DNA of 64,000 bases from Acidobacteriaceae bacterium (GCA_003132405.1 PKXQ01000138.1:24377-88376), one strand, 5' to 3'; positions 54,860 to 63,955 are shown, numbered from the stretch's first letter. Program-made: numbers and translations. The notes: generated by a model not told the origin, from the sequence alone.

Positions 54860-54994
54860 AGTAAGTGTCTCTGGTTCCCTTCGCTGCTCCATTAGATGTT
54901 GGAGACTGCGGTTCGGCTCAGCGGGGGTAGTTCTCGGTCCCGGTTCTCAGTAAAAGCAGAACCGAATCGATTTTCAGCGCAATGGCGCTGGTGA

Positions 54995-56335
54995 TTATCC
55001 TTGCTGCCGCTTCAAGGCCCGGTCTAACGTTTGGTCGAGCGCGGCTCTGGCTTTTTCGTATTCCGCAGGCGTGATCTTGCCCTGTTTTCTTTCTACCTCA
55101 AGTTGGAAGAGTTCTTCTTTCAGCGCTTCGAGCAGCATTGATGATTTTGCGGCGGGAGTAGATGATGCTGGATGCGACGGCACCGAATTGGCGACGTTGC
55201 GACCTGCGGTGAAGGGCTTTGCCAACGACGTAGCCGCCGACTGTGTGGCGGACACCAAGGCGACTGGAGCCGCGGGTTGCCGTTTCGTCACTACCCATCC
55301 TCCAATGGCGAGCAGCACGGCGAATCCAAACAAAATCGGCCAGCGATATTTTTGCAGCGCGTCGGGAGCATCGATCGGAACACCCAGCCCGCCACCTGGG
55401 CGATTGTCGCGGCCTGCGGATTGAGGCTGCGATTGCGCTTGCTGCTCACCCTGTTGCGCCGCGCTTGAAGCCGTCTCTCCCGGCGACTCGGTAATCACGC
55501 CTTGACCTCGCAGCGTAAAGCCAAGCCGCTGGCCGGGTTTCGCCTCGCGCGCAACTTCCACCGCGCTGTCGCCCTGAGTCGGATCGTGCATCGATTCGTA
55601 GCTTGGCGGGTTCGCAGCCGTAAACTGCATCGTCTTTGGCAGAACGATGACGAGGTGCTCGGCGGGATACAACGGCTTCGGATCGATCTTGATCTCGCCA
55701 GAGTAAGGCAGCGTGAACTCCACCTGAAACTGCGTCTCTCCCGGCCGCAGCGGAAAGTTAACAGCATAGCGATTCTTCTCCGCCTGCGGCACGGCGTCAG
55801 CGCTAATCGGCTGGCCATTCGGCGCACGCGCCTGCAGTTGCTCGACCTTCGAACCCGCGGGCAAATAGAACTCGAAGTTATGATCGTTCATCTGCGTCTT
55901 CGCGGGAGAAGAAGTGTTATTGACGACGAAAAGCCGTACGCCCTGCATGGTTCCGCTATCAGCCTGGAAGCGAATCACGTCGGCGGTTACGCTAAGGCCC
56001 GTGACTTTAGTAGAGACATCATAGACGTTCACGTCAGCCGTATTGACGCCAGGAGGGGCCATTTGATGATAGGTGACTCCCTGATGTACAGCGCGGATGA
56101 GGTGCGGGCCGGGAGCTCCCGTGAGTGGGAAGCTGAACTTGCCGTTGCTGTCGGCCTTGGTGGTACCGGCCACGCTCATGCCGCTGGAGAAGTCGATGAG
56201 CAGTACCTCGTCTCCTACGGCGGGCTTGTCGGTGGTGCCGTTGGTGACGGTGCCAGTGAGGGTTTGGGCGGAGGCGGATGCTAGGGCTAGCGAGAGGATG
56301 GCGATTAATAAGGCGGATCGTGCGAATTTGGTCAA
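54995..56335 (-). CDS. Secreted protein with carboxypeptidase-regulatory-like domain, ccm operon
   Basis: 446 residues. The TTG at 56335 is taken as start because AAGGAG lies 5 bp upstream and the protein then begins with a signal peptide (TKFARSALLIAILSLALASA). A carboxypeptidase-regulatory-like fold comes first (TLTGTVTNGTTDKPAVGDEV to GAPGPHLIRAVHQG), then a beta-rich region and a Gln/Ser/Gly-rich linker. A helix (YRWPILFGFAVLLAIGGWVV) and a cytoplasmic coiled tail (ALKEELFQLEVERKQGKITP) resembling CcmI follow. Its place at the end of the ccm genes suggests a cytochrome-maturation role, inferred only. Confidence 0.7.
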   Translation of the reverse strand: MTKFARSALLIAILSLALASASAQTLTGTVTNGTTDKPAVGDEVLLIDFSSGMSVAGTTKADSNGKFSFPLTGAPGPHLIRAVHQGVTYHQMAPPGVNTADVNVYDVSTKVTGLSVTADVIRFQADSGTMQGVRLFVVNNTSSPAKTQMNDHNFEFYLPAGSKVEQLQARAPNGQPISADAVPQAEKNRYAVNFPLRPGETQFQVEFTLPYSGEIKIDPKPLYPAEHLVIVLPKTMQFTAANPPSYESMHDPTQGDSAVEVAREAKPGQRLGFTLRGQGVITESPGETASSAAQQGEQQAQSQPQSAGRDNRPGGGLGVPIDAPDALQKYRWPILFGFAVLLAIGGWVVTKRQPAAPVALVSATQSAATSLAKPFTAGRNVANSVPSHPASSTPAAKSSMLLEALKEELFQLEVERKQGKITPAEYEKARAALDQTLDRALKRQQG

Positions 56336-56436
56336 AACAACTCCTTGCGATGGCGCGTAAAGGCTTTTTCGACGGCACCGGAAATCTATCGATGCATCGA
56401 ACATATTAATCGAACATATTAAGAGAGATTGCTTTG

Positions 56437-56913
56437 TTACGGTTTGCATGTCCAAATGCAGTTTACCCGCCTCAACTTTATTTTGCCTTCATCAAGACCC
56501 GCGATTTTTATGTTGCCGAAAAATGAAGTTTCCCCTAGCGTTCCGTCTATTCTGACGACATGGGTTTGAACGACTTCCTTTTTCGAGGGGTATTCGATAA
56601 GGTGTTCGGTCCAATTTCCAGCGATAGTCAAATCCTTACCCGAAATGTGGCCTGGTAGATCTATGCCATCGCCGACCGCCGAGCCCTCGAACACATACAG
56701 GAGCGCCTCCACCGTACCATCGCGATGCTGTTTTATGGCCAACTCGTATCCAAGAAGGTCGCCGGTTTCTTCGTGAACATAAGCATTGGAATAAACGCGC
56801 ATAGATCTAGTCCGGGCGCACTGATCCGCGGACGTTTCAGCGGACATGATCGGTGAGGCGATGGAGAGGAGAATCGACATCAAAAGTGCGGACCGAAGTC
56901 GAGTCGACATCAT
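56437..56913 (-). CDS. Secreted protein of unknown function within the ccm cluster
   Basis: 158 residues with a signal peptide (LRSALLMSILLSIASPIMSAE). The mature domain is beta-rich (MRVYSNAYVHEETGDLLGYEL, TVEALLYVFEGSAVGDGIDL, SGKDLTIAGNWTEHLIEYPS, TSFFGNIKIAGLDEGKIKLR) and ends with cysteines in NCIWTCKP. Not recognised. It starts 18 bp after the CcmI-like stop in the same direction, so it is probably in the operon, though nothing links it to haem. Confidence 0.65.
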   Translation of the reverse strand: MMSTRLRSALLMSILLSIASPIMSAETSADQCARTRSMRVYSNAYVHEETGDLLGYELAIKQHRDGTVEALLYVFEGSAVGDGIDLPGHISGKDLTIAGNWTEHLIEYPSKKEVVQTHVVRIDGTLGETSFFGNIKIAGLDEGKIKLRRVNCIWTCKP

Positions 56914-56931
56914 ATTCTTAGTCAGGGTAGC

Positions 56932-57213
56932 TTACGTGGGTTGGACGACAACCTGCTCCAGCCGAGCGATCTCTGCCATGATCGCAGCCGCTTCTTCTTC
57001 GAGCGACGCACGCATCGACTGATAGTCTACGTCTGGCACTTTGCCGGCTTTGTATTCGAAATTCAGGTCGCGCAGGTTTTCGTAGACCGCTTCCTTGCGC
57101 TCGCGGAGGTAGCCGAGGCGCGTTTTTTCTTCCCCGGCATAGACTTCGCCGGGGAAAAAGAAAACGTAGTAAAGGCAAGCCAGCGTGAAGGCGCCGCAAA
57201 CGAAGGCAATCAT
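56932..57213 (-). CDS. CcmI-like cytochrome c biogenesis protein (short)
   Basis: 93 residues: one N-terminal helix (FVCGAFTLACLYYVFFFPG) and a coiled coil KTRLGYLRERKEAVYENLRDLNFEYKAGKVPDVDYQSMRASLEEEAAA. The KEAVYENLRDLNFEYKAGK pattern matches the membrane-proximal part of CcmI, which chaperones apocytochrome, but without its TPR domain. The start overlaps the ccmH stop (ATGA). Confidence 0.75.
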   Translation of the reverse strand: MIAFVCGAFTLACLYYVFFFPGEVYAGEEKTRLGYLRERKEAVYENLRDLNFEYKAGKVPDVDYQSMRASLEEEAAAIMAEIARLEQVVVQPT

Positions 57214-57761
57214 AGGTCGGTCTCCTTGCGAGCCTTGCGACGGAATTCATCTAGCTCGCTTCCCCGCGGGATGACGATGCCATCGGCGAGCGCCGGCTCC
57301 GGGCGATTCTTCCACGAGCGCACAATATGGACGGCAAAGGCTATGCCGAGCGCCAGGACCAAGAAGGGCATGATCCAGGCCACGCGGTCGAAGCCGACGG
57401 CGGTGGGCGCGGCGATCACGGTCGGTCCGTACTCCTGCACGAAGCCTTGCAGGATTAGGTCGTCGTTATTCGTGGTGCCTTTATCGAGCGCGGCCAACAG
57501 TTCGTCGCGCATCTTGGTGGAAGACTGGCATCCGACGTGATTGCATTCGAGCAGCACCTGGCCGCATCCGCAGGTGCATATCATGCGATGCCCCAGATCT
57601 TTGAAGCGGGCGGAATCGTCCCCCGCGCCCATGAAAACAATTACCGCAAGCGCGAGGATGGCGGCCTGTAGCCAGCGGCGCTGAGAGTTCCGGCCATCCC
57701 TGAAAGCAGGTCCTTCGCTTCGCTCAGGATGACAACTCGTTAGTAGATTCGACGTTTTCAT
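57210..57761 (-). CDS. ccmH: Cytochrome c-type biogenesis protein CcmH
   Basis: 183 residues from the ATG at 57761, 1 bp past the ccmF stop with an AGGTG site; a GTG at 57770 overlapping ccmF is possible. The thiol motif CTCGCGQVLLECNH (LRCxxC-type) reduces apocytochrome cysteines before haem ligation. An N-terminal helix (WLQAAILALAVIVFMGAG) and a second one (IMPFLVLALGIAFAVHIV) anchor it. The first 25 residues include SCHPERSEGPAF, encoded by a dispersed repeat (57709-57734), not part of the family. Confidence 0.92.
   Translation of the reverse strand: MKTSNLLTSCHPERSEGPAFRDGRNSQRRWLQAAILALAVIVFMGAGDDSARFKDLGHRMICTCGCGQVLLECNHVGCQSSTKMRDELLAALDKGTTNNDDLILQGFVQEYGPTVIAAPTAVGFDRVAWIMPFLVLALGIAFAVHIVRSWKNRPEPALADGIVIPRGSELDEFRRKARKETDL
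57709..57734 (-). repeat. CHPERSEGP-type dispersed repeat inside ccmH
   Basis: Minus-strand 26-bp copy (TGTCATCCTGAGCGAAGCGA then AGGACC) of the repeat at 18173-18198 (25 of 26 identical). It is translated in frame as CHPERSEGP between the ccmH start and its membrane helix. Confidence 0.85.
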
Positions 57762-57762
57762 C

Positions 57763-59802
57763 TCAGTCACCTGCTCCCACTTGGGCGGGCTCGCGCACGG
57801 GAGTGGTTGCGGCCACCCGTACGGCGGCTTCGTTCGGCACGAGCGCGGTAATGGTGCCGAAGACCATAACGATCAGGCCGATCCAGATCCAGGGCACCAG
57901 CGGATTCAAGTGCGCTTTGATGATGGGGCGTCCGGTCGTTTCATTCTTGCCTTCATAGACGAGATAGACGTCCGTCACTAAAAAGAGATCTTCGCGGAAG
58001 CTTGGATAAATGCGCGGCAGCGTCTGCGGCTGTCCGCTGGCCTTATAGAAGCGGCGCTCGGGATACATAGTCGTAATCAGCTTGCCACCGCGAAAGACGT
58101 TGATGATGGCCCACTCGTTGCCATAGTTCGGATTGTCGTCCTGCGTGTAAGACTGGCAGACGAGCGTGTAAGGGCCGATGTTGATTTTGTCGCCGAAGCC
58201 CATTTCTTTTTCGACTTCTTTATTGAAGGGGGTGCCGAGAATTCCGATGATGACAAGCGCGACTCCGAAGTGAACGATGTAACCGCCATAGCGGCGCGTG
58301 TTGCGGTGATAGAGGTGAATCATCGCCGCGAACAAGTTCTGCCCACTCTTACCGGCGATAACGCGGCCTCCGCGAAGGAATTCAGAGACGACGGTGAAGA
58401 TCACCAGCGCCGAGAGGATCGCGGCCACGGTCGCATAGAAATAAGAAGGATCCTCCCATGGCCGCACTCCAAACAGAATCATCATGCCGCCGACGGCGAG
58501 CGAGCCAATCGCGGGGAAGAGAAAATTCCGCTTGAGGCTTTCGATGGAGGTCTTGCGCCACGCCAGCAGCGGCCCGACGGCAGTGAGCAGCAGAAGCAGC
58601 AATGCAACCGGAATCGCCACGCGATTGAAAAACGGAGGCCCCACAGTGACTTTGTGCCCCTGAACGAACTCAGACAGGATCGGGAAGAACGTTCCCCAGA
58701 GAATCGTGAAGCAGACGACAAGCAACAGAAGATTGTTGAACAGGAAACTCGATTCGCGAGAAACCAGCGATTCCAGTTTATGCTCGCTCTTGAGGTGATC
58801 GCGGTTAGCGACCAGAAAGAAGCTGCAGACTGCCAGAGTCAGGCCGATAAAGACCAGGAACCACGTCCCAATCGACGATTGCGCAAAAGCGTGCACCGAA
58901 CTGATCACGCCCGACCGCGTGAGAAACGTGCCGAGCATCGAGAGCAGGAAGGTCGCGAAGATGAGCGCCATGTTCCAGACTTTCAGCATGCCGCGTTTTT
59001 CCTGCATGATCACCGAATGCAAAAATGCCGTACCCGTAAGCCACGGCATCAGCGAAGCATTTTCCACCGGATCCCACCCCCAGTAGCCGCCCCACCCGAG
59101 CACGGCGTAGGCCCAGTGCGCGCCCAGAAAAACGCCAATTGTCAGGAAGCACCACGTCACCATCGTCCAGCGGCGCGTGATGTGAATCCACTTTTCACCG
59201 GGATACTTCATGATGAGCGCGCCCAGCGCAAACGCGAATGGCACGGTGAAACCAACGTATCCCAAATAAAGCATCGGAGGATGAATCACCATCTCGGGAT
59301 ACTGCAGCAGAGGATTGAGGCCGGTGCCATCCGCGGGAAGCGCGCCTTCCATGATGGCAAATGGATGCGCTGCGAAGTTCAAAATGAGCAAAAAGAAAAC
59401 TTGCACCGAGGCAATGATTACGGAAGCATAAGCAAACAGCCGCTGATCGGTCTTGTAACGCAGGCGGAGAACGAATCCGTATCCCGCCAGCAGCAGCGAC
59501 CAGAAAAGCAGCGAGCCTTCCTGCCCGGACCAGAGAACGGCGAACTTGTAGGCGGCAGGCAGATCGCGATTGCTGTGATGAAAAATGTAGGCGATGGAGA
59601 AATCGTCATTGAACGCGGCCAGCACGAGCACAATGCCCGCGAGCAGGACGGCGGCGAAGGTGGCGATTCCGGCACGGCGCGCTGTCTCGCCTAGGCGGGC
59701 CGAGGCCGCGCTCCGAGTGAACAACGACAAGAAGCCTGCCACGAAAGAATACGCACTTAGGCCGAGCGCTAGCAGGAGCGCAAAGCTTCCAATTTGAGAC
59801 AT
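57763..59802 (-). CDS. ccmF: Cytochrome c haem lyase subunit CcmF
   Basis: 679 residues from the ATG at 59802 (MSQIGSFALLLALGLSAYSF); the frame to 59931 is rejected. Fourteen or so helices with the tryptophan-rich WWD-type motif WGGYWGWDPVENASLMPWLTGTAFLHSV and HisHis motifs around SVHAFAQSS and HWAYAVLGW. It delivers haem from CcmE to apocytochrome together with CcmH. ccmA-E are outside the window. It leads a tight leftward operon ccmF-ccmH-CcmI-like. Confidence 0.95.
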   Translation of the reverse strand: MSQIGSFALLLALGLSAYSFVAGFLSLFTRSAASARLGETARRAGIATFAAVLLAGIVLVLAAFNDDFSIAYIFHHSNRDLPAAYKFAVLWSGQEGSLLFWSLLLAGYGFVLRLRYKTDQRLFAYASVIIASVQVFFLLILNFAAHPFAIMEGALPADGTGLNPLLQYPEMVIHPPMLYLGYVGFTVPFAFALGALIMKYPGEKWIHITRRWTMVTWCFLTIGVFLGAHWAYAVLGWGGYWGWDPVENASLMPWLTGTAFLHSVIMQEKRGMLKVWNMALIFATFLLSMLGTFLTRSGVISSVHAFAQSSIGTWFLVFIGLTLAVCSFFLVANRDHLKSEHKLESLVSRESSFLFNNLLLLVVCFTILWGTFFPILSEFVQGHKVTVGPPFFNRVAIPVALLLLLLTAVGPLLAWRKTSIESLKRNFLFPAIGSLAVGGMMILFGVRPWEDPSYFYATVAAILSALVIFTVVSEFLRGGRVIAGKSGQNLFAAMIHLYHRNTRRYGGYIVHFGVALVIIGILGTPFNKEVEKEMGFGDKINIGPYTLVCQSYTQDDNPNYGNEWAIINVFRGGKLITTMYPERRFYKASGQPQTLPRIYPSFREDLFLVTDVYLVYEGKNETTGRPIIKAHLNPLVPWIWIGLIVMVFGTITALVPNEAAVRVAATTPVREPAQVGAGD

Positions 59803-59890
59803 CGCAGGAACCCCGCAGTTCTTTATCTGTATTTTTTCAGAGAAGCGAATGCTATGCAATCGGCCGACCGGCAAAGATGGTAGCTCAATC

Positions 59891-60136
59891 TTATTTCGAC
59901 AGGCCTCTGAATCCAAACTCGATGAATGCAAACCCTTGGGAGAGAATACCGACGATCACCATTGTGATTGGCAGGAAGCGAGCATTGCGGGTCCCTGGAT
60001 AAATCAAGAGGAAAATCCCCATCGATAATGAGATTGCCCCTGTGACGCAAGTCACCCACCAACGATCCATTTCCATTGATATCAGTATTGGTACCACCCA
60101 AACAGCTATAATGAGGTATTCGGATTTCTTGTCCAT
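59891..60136 (-). CDS. Small three-helix membrane protein
   Basis: 81 residues with three hydrophobic spans (LIIAVWVVPILISM, WVTCVTGAISLSMGIFLLIY, FLPITMVIVGILSQGFAFIEFG). No family recognised. It lies between the rhodanese gene (18-bp gap) and ccmF (88-bp gap) in the same direction. Could be a real small membrane protein of the same transcript. Confidence 0.55.
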   Translation of the reverse strand: MDKKSEYLIIAVWVVPILISMEMDRWWVTCVTGAISLSMGIFLLIYPGTRNARFLPITMVIVGILSQGFAFIEFGFRGLSK

Positions 60137-60154
60137 GCCGCTTAACTTGCCCGC

Positions 60155-60532
60155 TTATCGTGACTTTTCCAGCGGGTAGCCTCGTTCGCGCCAATCGCGA
60201 ATTCCGCCATCCATGGAGATAACGTTGGTATAACCCATTTTTTGCAGGTTATCGGCTGCCAACGCAGAACGGAACCCACCTCCGCAATACAGCACCAGTT
60301 CGGTGTTCAGCTCGGGGTACTTGCCCTCAATGTCGCGCTCGATGATGCCCTTGCCGAGATGGACGGCCCCGGGCAGGTGGTCGGCATCGTATTCTCGGTC
60401 TTCGCGCACATCGATCAATGTGAATTTCTCGCCGCGATCAAGCCGGGCTTTGATCTCGTCAACGTTGGTTTCGCGAACGCGCTGCTTGGCGTCGTTAACA
60501 ATCTTAAGAAAACGCGGCGGATGCTGAGCCAT
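60155..60532 (-). CDS. Rhodanese-like domain protein
   Basis: 125 residues. Single rhodanese domain: FTLIDVREDREYDADHLPGAVHLGKGIIERDIE (CH2A-type loop), active cysteine C83 in LVLYCGGGFRSALAADNLQ and MGYTNVISMDGGIRDWRERGYPLE. Carries a persulfide on cysteine; sulfur donor and acceptor unknown. No signal peptide, so cytoplasmic. Confidence 0.92.
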   Translation of the reverse strand: MAQHPPRFLKIVNDAKQRVRETNVDEIKARLDRGEKFTLIDVREDREYDADHLPGAVHLGKGIIERDIEGKYPELNTELVLYCGGGFRSALAADNLQKMGYTNVISMDGGIRDWRERGYPLEKSR

Positions 60533-60704
60533 GGTCGCTCTCCTCCTACTCGCTGTTAATGGTTGCTTGAGTTCGTTCCTGAGAATGATAGCAGGCTAAG
60601 CGAAGTCGCTCCTCTCGCCCAACCCCCAGCCCGATGTGCTAAAGATTATGTACGGAGAATATTGAAGCAGACTCTGTAGAGCGGCCTCCGTCAATCGCGA
60701 CCCC

Positions 60705-61163
60705 ATGACCCTCATCATTCGCCAGTCACGCATTCACTCCTTTGGTTGCTACACTACGCGCCCTATCCGCAAAGGCACGCTCATCATCCAGTACGTCGGC
60801 GAACGCCTCACCACCGACCAGGCCGACGATCTCTACGACGACTTTCCCAACACGTATCTCTTTGGCTTGGACGGTGGCAAGCGCATCATCGATGGCTATG
60901 GCGTCGCCGCGTTCGTCAATCATTCCTGCGAACCGAATTGCGAGACCGACCAGATTCGCGGCAAGATGTGGATCATCGCGCTGCGTGATATTGCGGCGGG
61001 AGAGGAATTGACCTACGACTATAACCTCTACGACGGTGAGGATGACGCTCCTTGTTTATGTGGCGCGCCGCGTTGCCGGAAAAGTTTGTACTCGGCATCG
61101 CATCTGCGCAAGATCGCGCGGAAGCGCGCTAAAGCTGCGGCTGCTGCCACCGCGTCGTCGTAA
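60705..61163 (+). CDS. SET-domain protein-lysine methyltransferase with post-SET zinc site
   Basis: 152 residues forming a minimal SET domain: RIHSFGCYTTRPIRKGTLII, YVGERLTTDQADDLYDD, the SAM/catalytic knot FVNHSCEPNCE (70-80) and ELTYDYNLY (101-109) with the catalytic tyrosine. The post-SET zinc motif CxCx4C is present (C117, C119, C124), with C79 of NHSCEPNC as the fourth ligand. A basic Ala/Lys tail follows. SET domains are mainly eukaryotic; in bacteria targets are mostly unknown. It is a stand-alone gene before the DciA-like gene. Confidence 0.92.
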   Translation: MTLIIRQSRIHSFGCYTTRPIRKGTLIIQYVGERLTTDQADDLYDDFPNTYLFGLDGGKRIIDGYGVAAFVNHSCEPNCETDQIRGKMWIIALRDIAAGEELTYDYNLYDGEDDAPCLCGAPRCRKSLYSASHLRKIARKRAKAAAAATASS

Positions 61164-61230
61164 AGCGGAAGCATTCGCGATGCTACAATCAATTTTCGTT
61201 CACGCGCATCGAGAACTCTGAGGTCTCGCC

Positions 61231-61509
61231 TTGAACCGCGCTTCCGCCGGACTTGAAAGCATCGTCGCCAAATCCCTGCACCGCGCACCGGCGAGCGAGA
61301 GCCCTTTGCTGGCATGGCCAGTCGCCTGCGGCAGCGTGGTGGCCGATCGGACCCGCGCGCTCAGTTTTTCCGAGGGCGTTCTGCAAGTAGAGGTCGCCGA
61401 TGCCGGATGGCGGCGCGAACTCGCCAACCTGGCTCCGCGCTACGTGGCCTTAATCAACAAGTATTCGGGGAGTCCTGTGAAGCGGATTGAATTTCTGGTA
61501 AAGGCGTGA
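61231..61509 (+). CDS. DciA/DUF721-like protein
   Basis: 92 residues. GLESIVAKSLHRAPASESPLLAWPVACGSVVADRTRALSF and LQVEVADAGWRRELANLAPRYVALINKY match the DUF721 fold of DciA, the widespread loader of the replicative helicase DnaB in bacteria without DnaC. Short for the family but with the core complete. Its stop is near or overlapping the gatC start. Confidence 0.82.
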   Translation: MNRASAGLESIVAKSLHRAPASESPLLAWPVACGSVVADRTRALSFSEGVLQVEVADAGWRRELANLAPRYVALINKYSGSPVKRIEFLVKA

Positions 61510-61532
61510 ACGCAGGCGCGCCGGGACTGGCT

Positions 61533-61871
61533 ATGAAAGTCGCCGACAAAGACGTCTCCTACGTCGCGGATTTGGCCAACCTCGATCTGACCGTGGACGA
61601 GCGCGCCCGAATGCTGCGCGATCTAAATTCCATCCTCGAATATATCGAGCGTCTCAGCGAACTCGATACCGTTAACGTCGCGCCCATGGCAGAGGTTTCA
61701 GATCGCTATGGCGTGGATGAGTCGCGCCAGGGCCGCGACCGCTTTGCCTACGCGATCCGCGATGACGTAAAGGACGGTCTGCGGAAGTCGCTTCCGCATG
61801 AGGTCGCCATCAAGAATGCGCCAGACACCGACGGAACATTTTTCGAAGTTCCGAAGGTGATTGAGAGATAA
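61533..61871 (+). CDS. gatC: Asp-tRNA(Asn)/Glu-tRNA(Gln) amidotransferase subunit GatC
   Basis: 112 residues from the ATG at 61533; a GTG at 61506 overlapping the previous stop is possible. KDVSYVADLANLDLTVDERARMLRDLNSILEYIERLSELDTVNV is the canonical GatC helical region, ending with the DRFAYAIRDDV...LPHEVAIKNAPDTDGTFFEVPKVIE strap that wraps GatA. Stop abuts the gatA ATG. Needed to amidate Glu-tRNA(Gln), consistent with tRNA-Gln at 32.5 kb. Confidence 0.95.
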   Translation: MKVADKDVSYVADLANLDLTVDERARMLRDLNSILEYIERLSELDTVNVAPMAEVSDRYGVDESRQGRDRFAYAIRDDVKDGLRKSLPHEVAIKNAPDTDGTFFEVPKVIER

Positions 61872-63308
61872 ATGGCTGCGACGACGATTGACGACATTCG
61901 CGCCGCGATCGCAGAGCGCAAAACGACCGCAACGGCGCTCGCCGCGGATTATTACGCACGCATCAAGAAGGAAGACCCCGAGATCGGCGCGTTTCTCACT
62001 CTTTGCGAGGATCGCGCGTTAGCGCAGGCCGCACGCGTCGACGCACTGGCTGCGGATGGTAATCCTTTACCGGCCCTCGCCGGAGTTCCTATTGCTATCA
62101 AAGATGTCATGGTAACGAACGGTGTGCGCACCACCGCTGGCTCGAAAATCCTCGACAATTTTATTCCGCCCTATGACTGCACAGCGGTCGCTCGCCTAGA
62201 GGCGGCGGGCGCTGTGATTCTCGGCAAACTTAACTGCGATGAGTTTGCCATGGGCTCATCCACGGAGAACTCGGCCTACCACGTTGTACACAATCCGCGC
62301 GACAAGAGCCGCGTGCCCGGAGGGTCGTCGGGCGGATCGGCCGCAGCAGTCGCGGCGGACATGGCCGTAGCGACGTTAGGCTCCGATACTGGCGGATCGA
62401 TTCGCCAGCCCGCGTCGTTTTGTGGAGTCGTCGGGTTGAAGCCGACCTATGGACGCGTCTCGCGCTACGGCCTGATTGCGTTTGCGTCGTCGCTCGATCA
62501 CATCGGGCCGTTTGCAAATACGGTCAAGGATGCCGCTCTGATGCTGCGCACGATCGCCGGGCGCGATCCCATGGATTCGACCTCTGCCGAAGTGCCTGTG
62601 CCCGATTATGTGGCGGAACTCGAGAAACCGATTCGAGGTTCCGGCGAAAAATTGAAAGTTGGCGTCGCGAAAGAATACTTCGGACCAGGACTCGATCCCG
62701 AGGTGCGCTCCGTGGTCGAAGCCGCGATTCAGAGATTGGCTGAACTGGGATGCGAGGTAGTCCCGGTGAGTTTGCCCCACACCGAATACGCCGTTCCCAC
62801 GTATTACATCGTAGCCACGGCGGAAGCGTCGTCGAACTTGGCGCGCTTTGACGGTGTGCGCTACGGTTTTCGCGCCAAAGCCAACACGCTTTCTGAAATG
62901 TATCGTCAGACCCGCGACTGCGGATTCGGCATGGAAGTCAAGCGCCGCATCATGCTAGGAACGTATGCGCTGAGCGCCGGATATTACGATGCCTACTATC
63001 TCAAGGCGCAGAAGGTACGCACGCTGCTGACTCGCGATTTCGACGAGGCTTTTAAGAAGGTGGATGTGATCGCCGCTCCTACTTGCCCGACTCCAGCGTT
63101 CAGGTTAGGAGAAAAGATCGACGATCCGCTGGCCATGTATCTCGCCGATATCTACACCGTAACTGCTAACTTAGCAGGCATTCCGGGAATCTCGATTCCC
63201 TGCGGCGAGAATCACGAGAAGCTGCCGATCGGATTGCAATTGTTTGCTCGGCACTTTGATGAGGCGACCCTCCTGCGCGTGGCGCACGCGTATGAGCGGG
63301 CGAGATAG
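61872..63308 (+). CDS. gatA: Glutamyl-tRNA(Gln) amidotransferase subunit GatA
   Basis: 478 residues of the amidase signature family, releasing ammonia from glutamine. The catalytic Lys in [21 protein letters not shown], cis-Ser and Ser nucleophile in [18 protein letters not shown] and [34 protein letters not shown] and the C-terminal [24 protein letters not shown] complete the family pattern. gatB is not in the window. Confidence 0.97.
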   Translation: MAATTIDDIRAAIAERKTTATALAADYYARIKKEDPEIGAFLTLCEDRALAQAARVDALAADGNPLPALAGVPIAIKDVMVTNGVRTTAGSKILDNFIPPYDCTAVARLEAAGAVILGKLNCDEFAMGSSTENSAYHVVHNPRDKSRVPGGSSGGSAAAVAADMAVATLGSDTGGSIRQPASFCGVVGLKPTYGRVSRYGLIAFASSLDHIGPFANTVKDAALMLRTIAGRDPMDSTSAEVPVPDYVAELEKPIRGSGEKLKVGVAKEYFGPGLDPEVRSVVEAAIQRLAELGCEVVPVSLPHTEYAVPTYYIVATAEASSNLARFDGVRYGFRAKANTLSEMYRQTRDCGFGMEVKRRIMLGTYALSAGYYDAYYLKAQKVRTLLTRDFDEAFKKVDVIAAPTCPTPAFRLGEKIDDPLAMYLADIYTVTANLAGIPGISIPCGENHEKLPIGLQLFARHFDEATLLRVAHAYERAR

Positions 63309-63358
63309 TCGCCGGTCGGTAGTCAGTTAATCGTTCGGAGGTCGCCGGGACTATGGCG

Positions 63359-63955
63359 CTACAGAATCTCGTAATAGCGTTCGCCCGAGCATGCCCTGCA
63401 CAGCAGGCGCCCCTCCCGCACAACTTCGCGGCGAAAATTAATTCCTTCGCCGCACTCGGCGCAGACGATGCGATCGCCTTTATATCCGGGAAACTCTTCC
63501 GCTGGCAGTTCGACCTTCACCCACTGCTCAGTGAATAAGTCGTCTTCCGCCATTTCGCGATAGGCGAGCATCTGCTGCTGATTCTTATTTTCGATTTCGG
63601 GATGCATCGACCGCGCCAGCGCCTTTGACGATTCTTTCGCGGCGATGCGGATGGCTTTGCCGCTGCTCACGTCTTTTGCTCCCAAATCAACGAAGGTTGC
63701 GGCCATCTTTCCCCAGTCGCGAAATTTCAGGGCGCGCTTGCCGAGGCGGCATCCGGTCACAACGGCGATGGCGTCGGTGGCGCAGCGGTCGATCTCAACG
63801 AAGGTAACGAGACGCTTCCGATCCTTTCCACGCGGGTCTTCGATACCGAGTTTCTCGAGACCTAACATGGCTAGACGTACGCCCAGCACTTGGCCAGCGC
63901 AGAGATGGCCGTGGGCGATTTCCGCTTCGCGGAGATAGTCGTCGAGCGACAGCAT
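63359..63955 (-). CDS. FmdE-family protein with C-terminal zinc ribbon
   Basis: 198 residues from the ATG at 63955. The FmdE fold has HGHLCAGQVLGVRLAMLG and FVEIDRCATDAIAVVTGCRLGKRAL, with Cys/His ligands; VDLGAKDVSSGKAIRIAA follows. The C-terminus is a TraR/DksA-type zinc ribbon with CAECGEGINFRREVVREGRLLCRAC. FmdE proteins accompany molybdenum/tungsten formylmethanofuran or formate dehydrogenases in other organisms. Such an enzyme is not in the window. The presence of selB allows for a selenocysteine formate dehydrogenase elsewhere, which is speculation. Confidence 0.88.
   Translation of the reverse strand: MLSLDDYLREAEIAHGHLCAGQVLGVRLAMLGLEKLGIEDPRGKDRKRLVTFVEIDRCATDAIAVVTGCRLGKRALKFRDWGKMAATFVDLGAKDVSSGKAIRIAAKESSKALARSMHPEIENKNQQQMLAYREMAEDDLFTEQWVKVELPAEEFPGYKGDRIVCAECGEGINFRREVVREGRLLCRACSGERYYEIL

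Noticed and set aside
58270..59694. 474-codon open frame on the plus strand
   Set aside because: Entirely antisense to ccmF; composition is Arg/Gln/Glu-rich with no domain, typical of an antisense shadow in GC-rich DNA. The same applies to long frames at 7981-8946 (opposite purL) and 44185-45192 (opposite the TPR gene).
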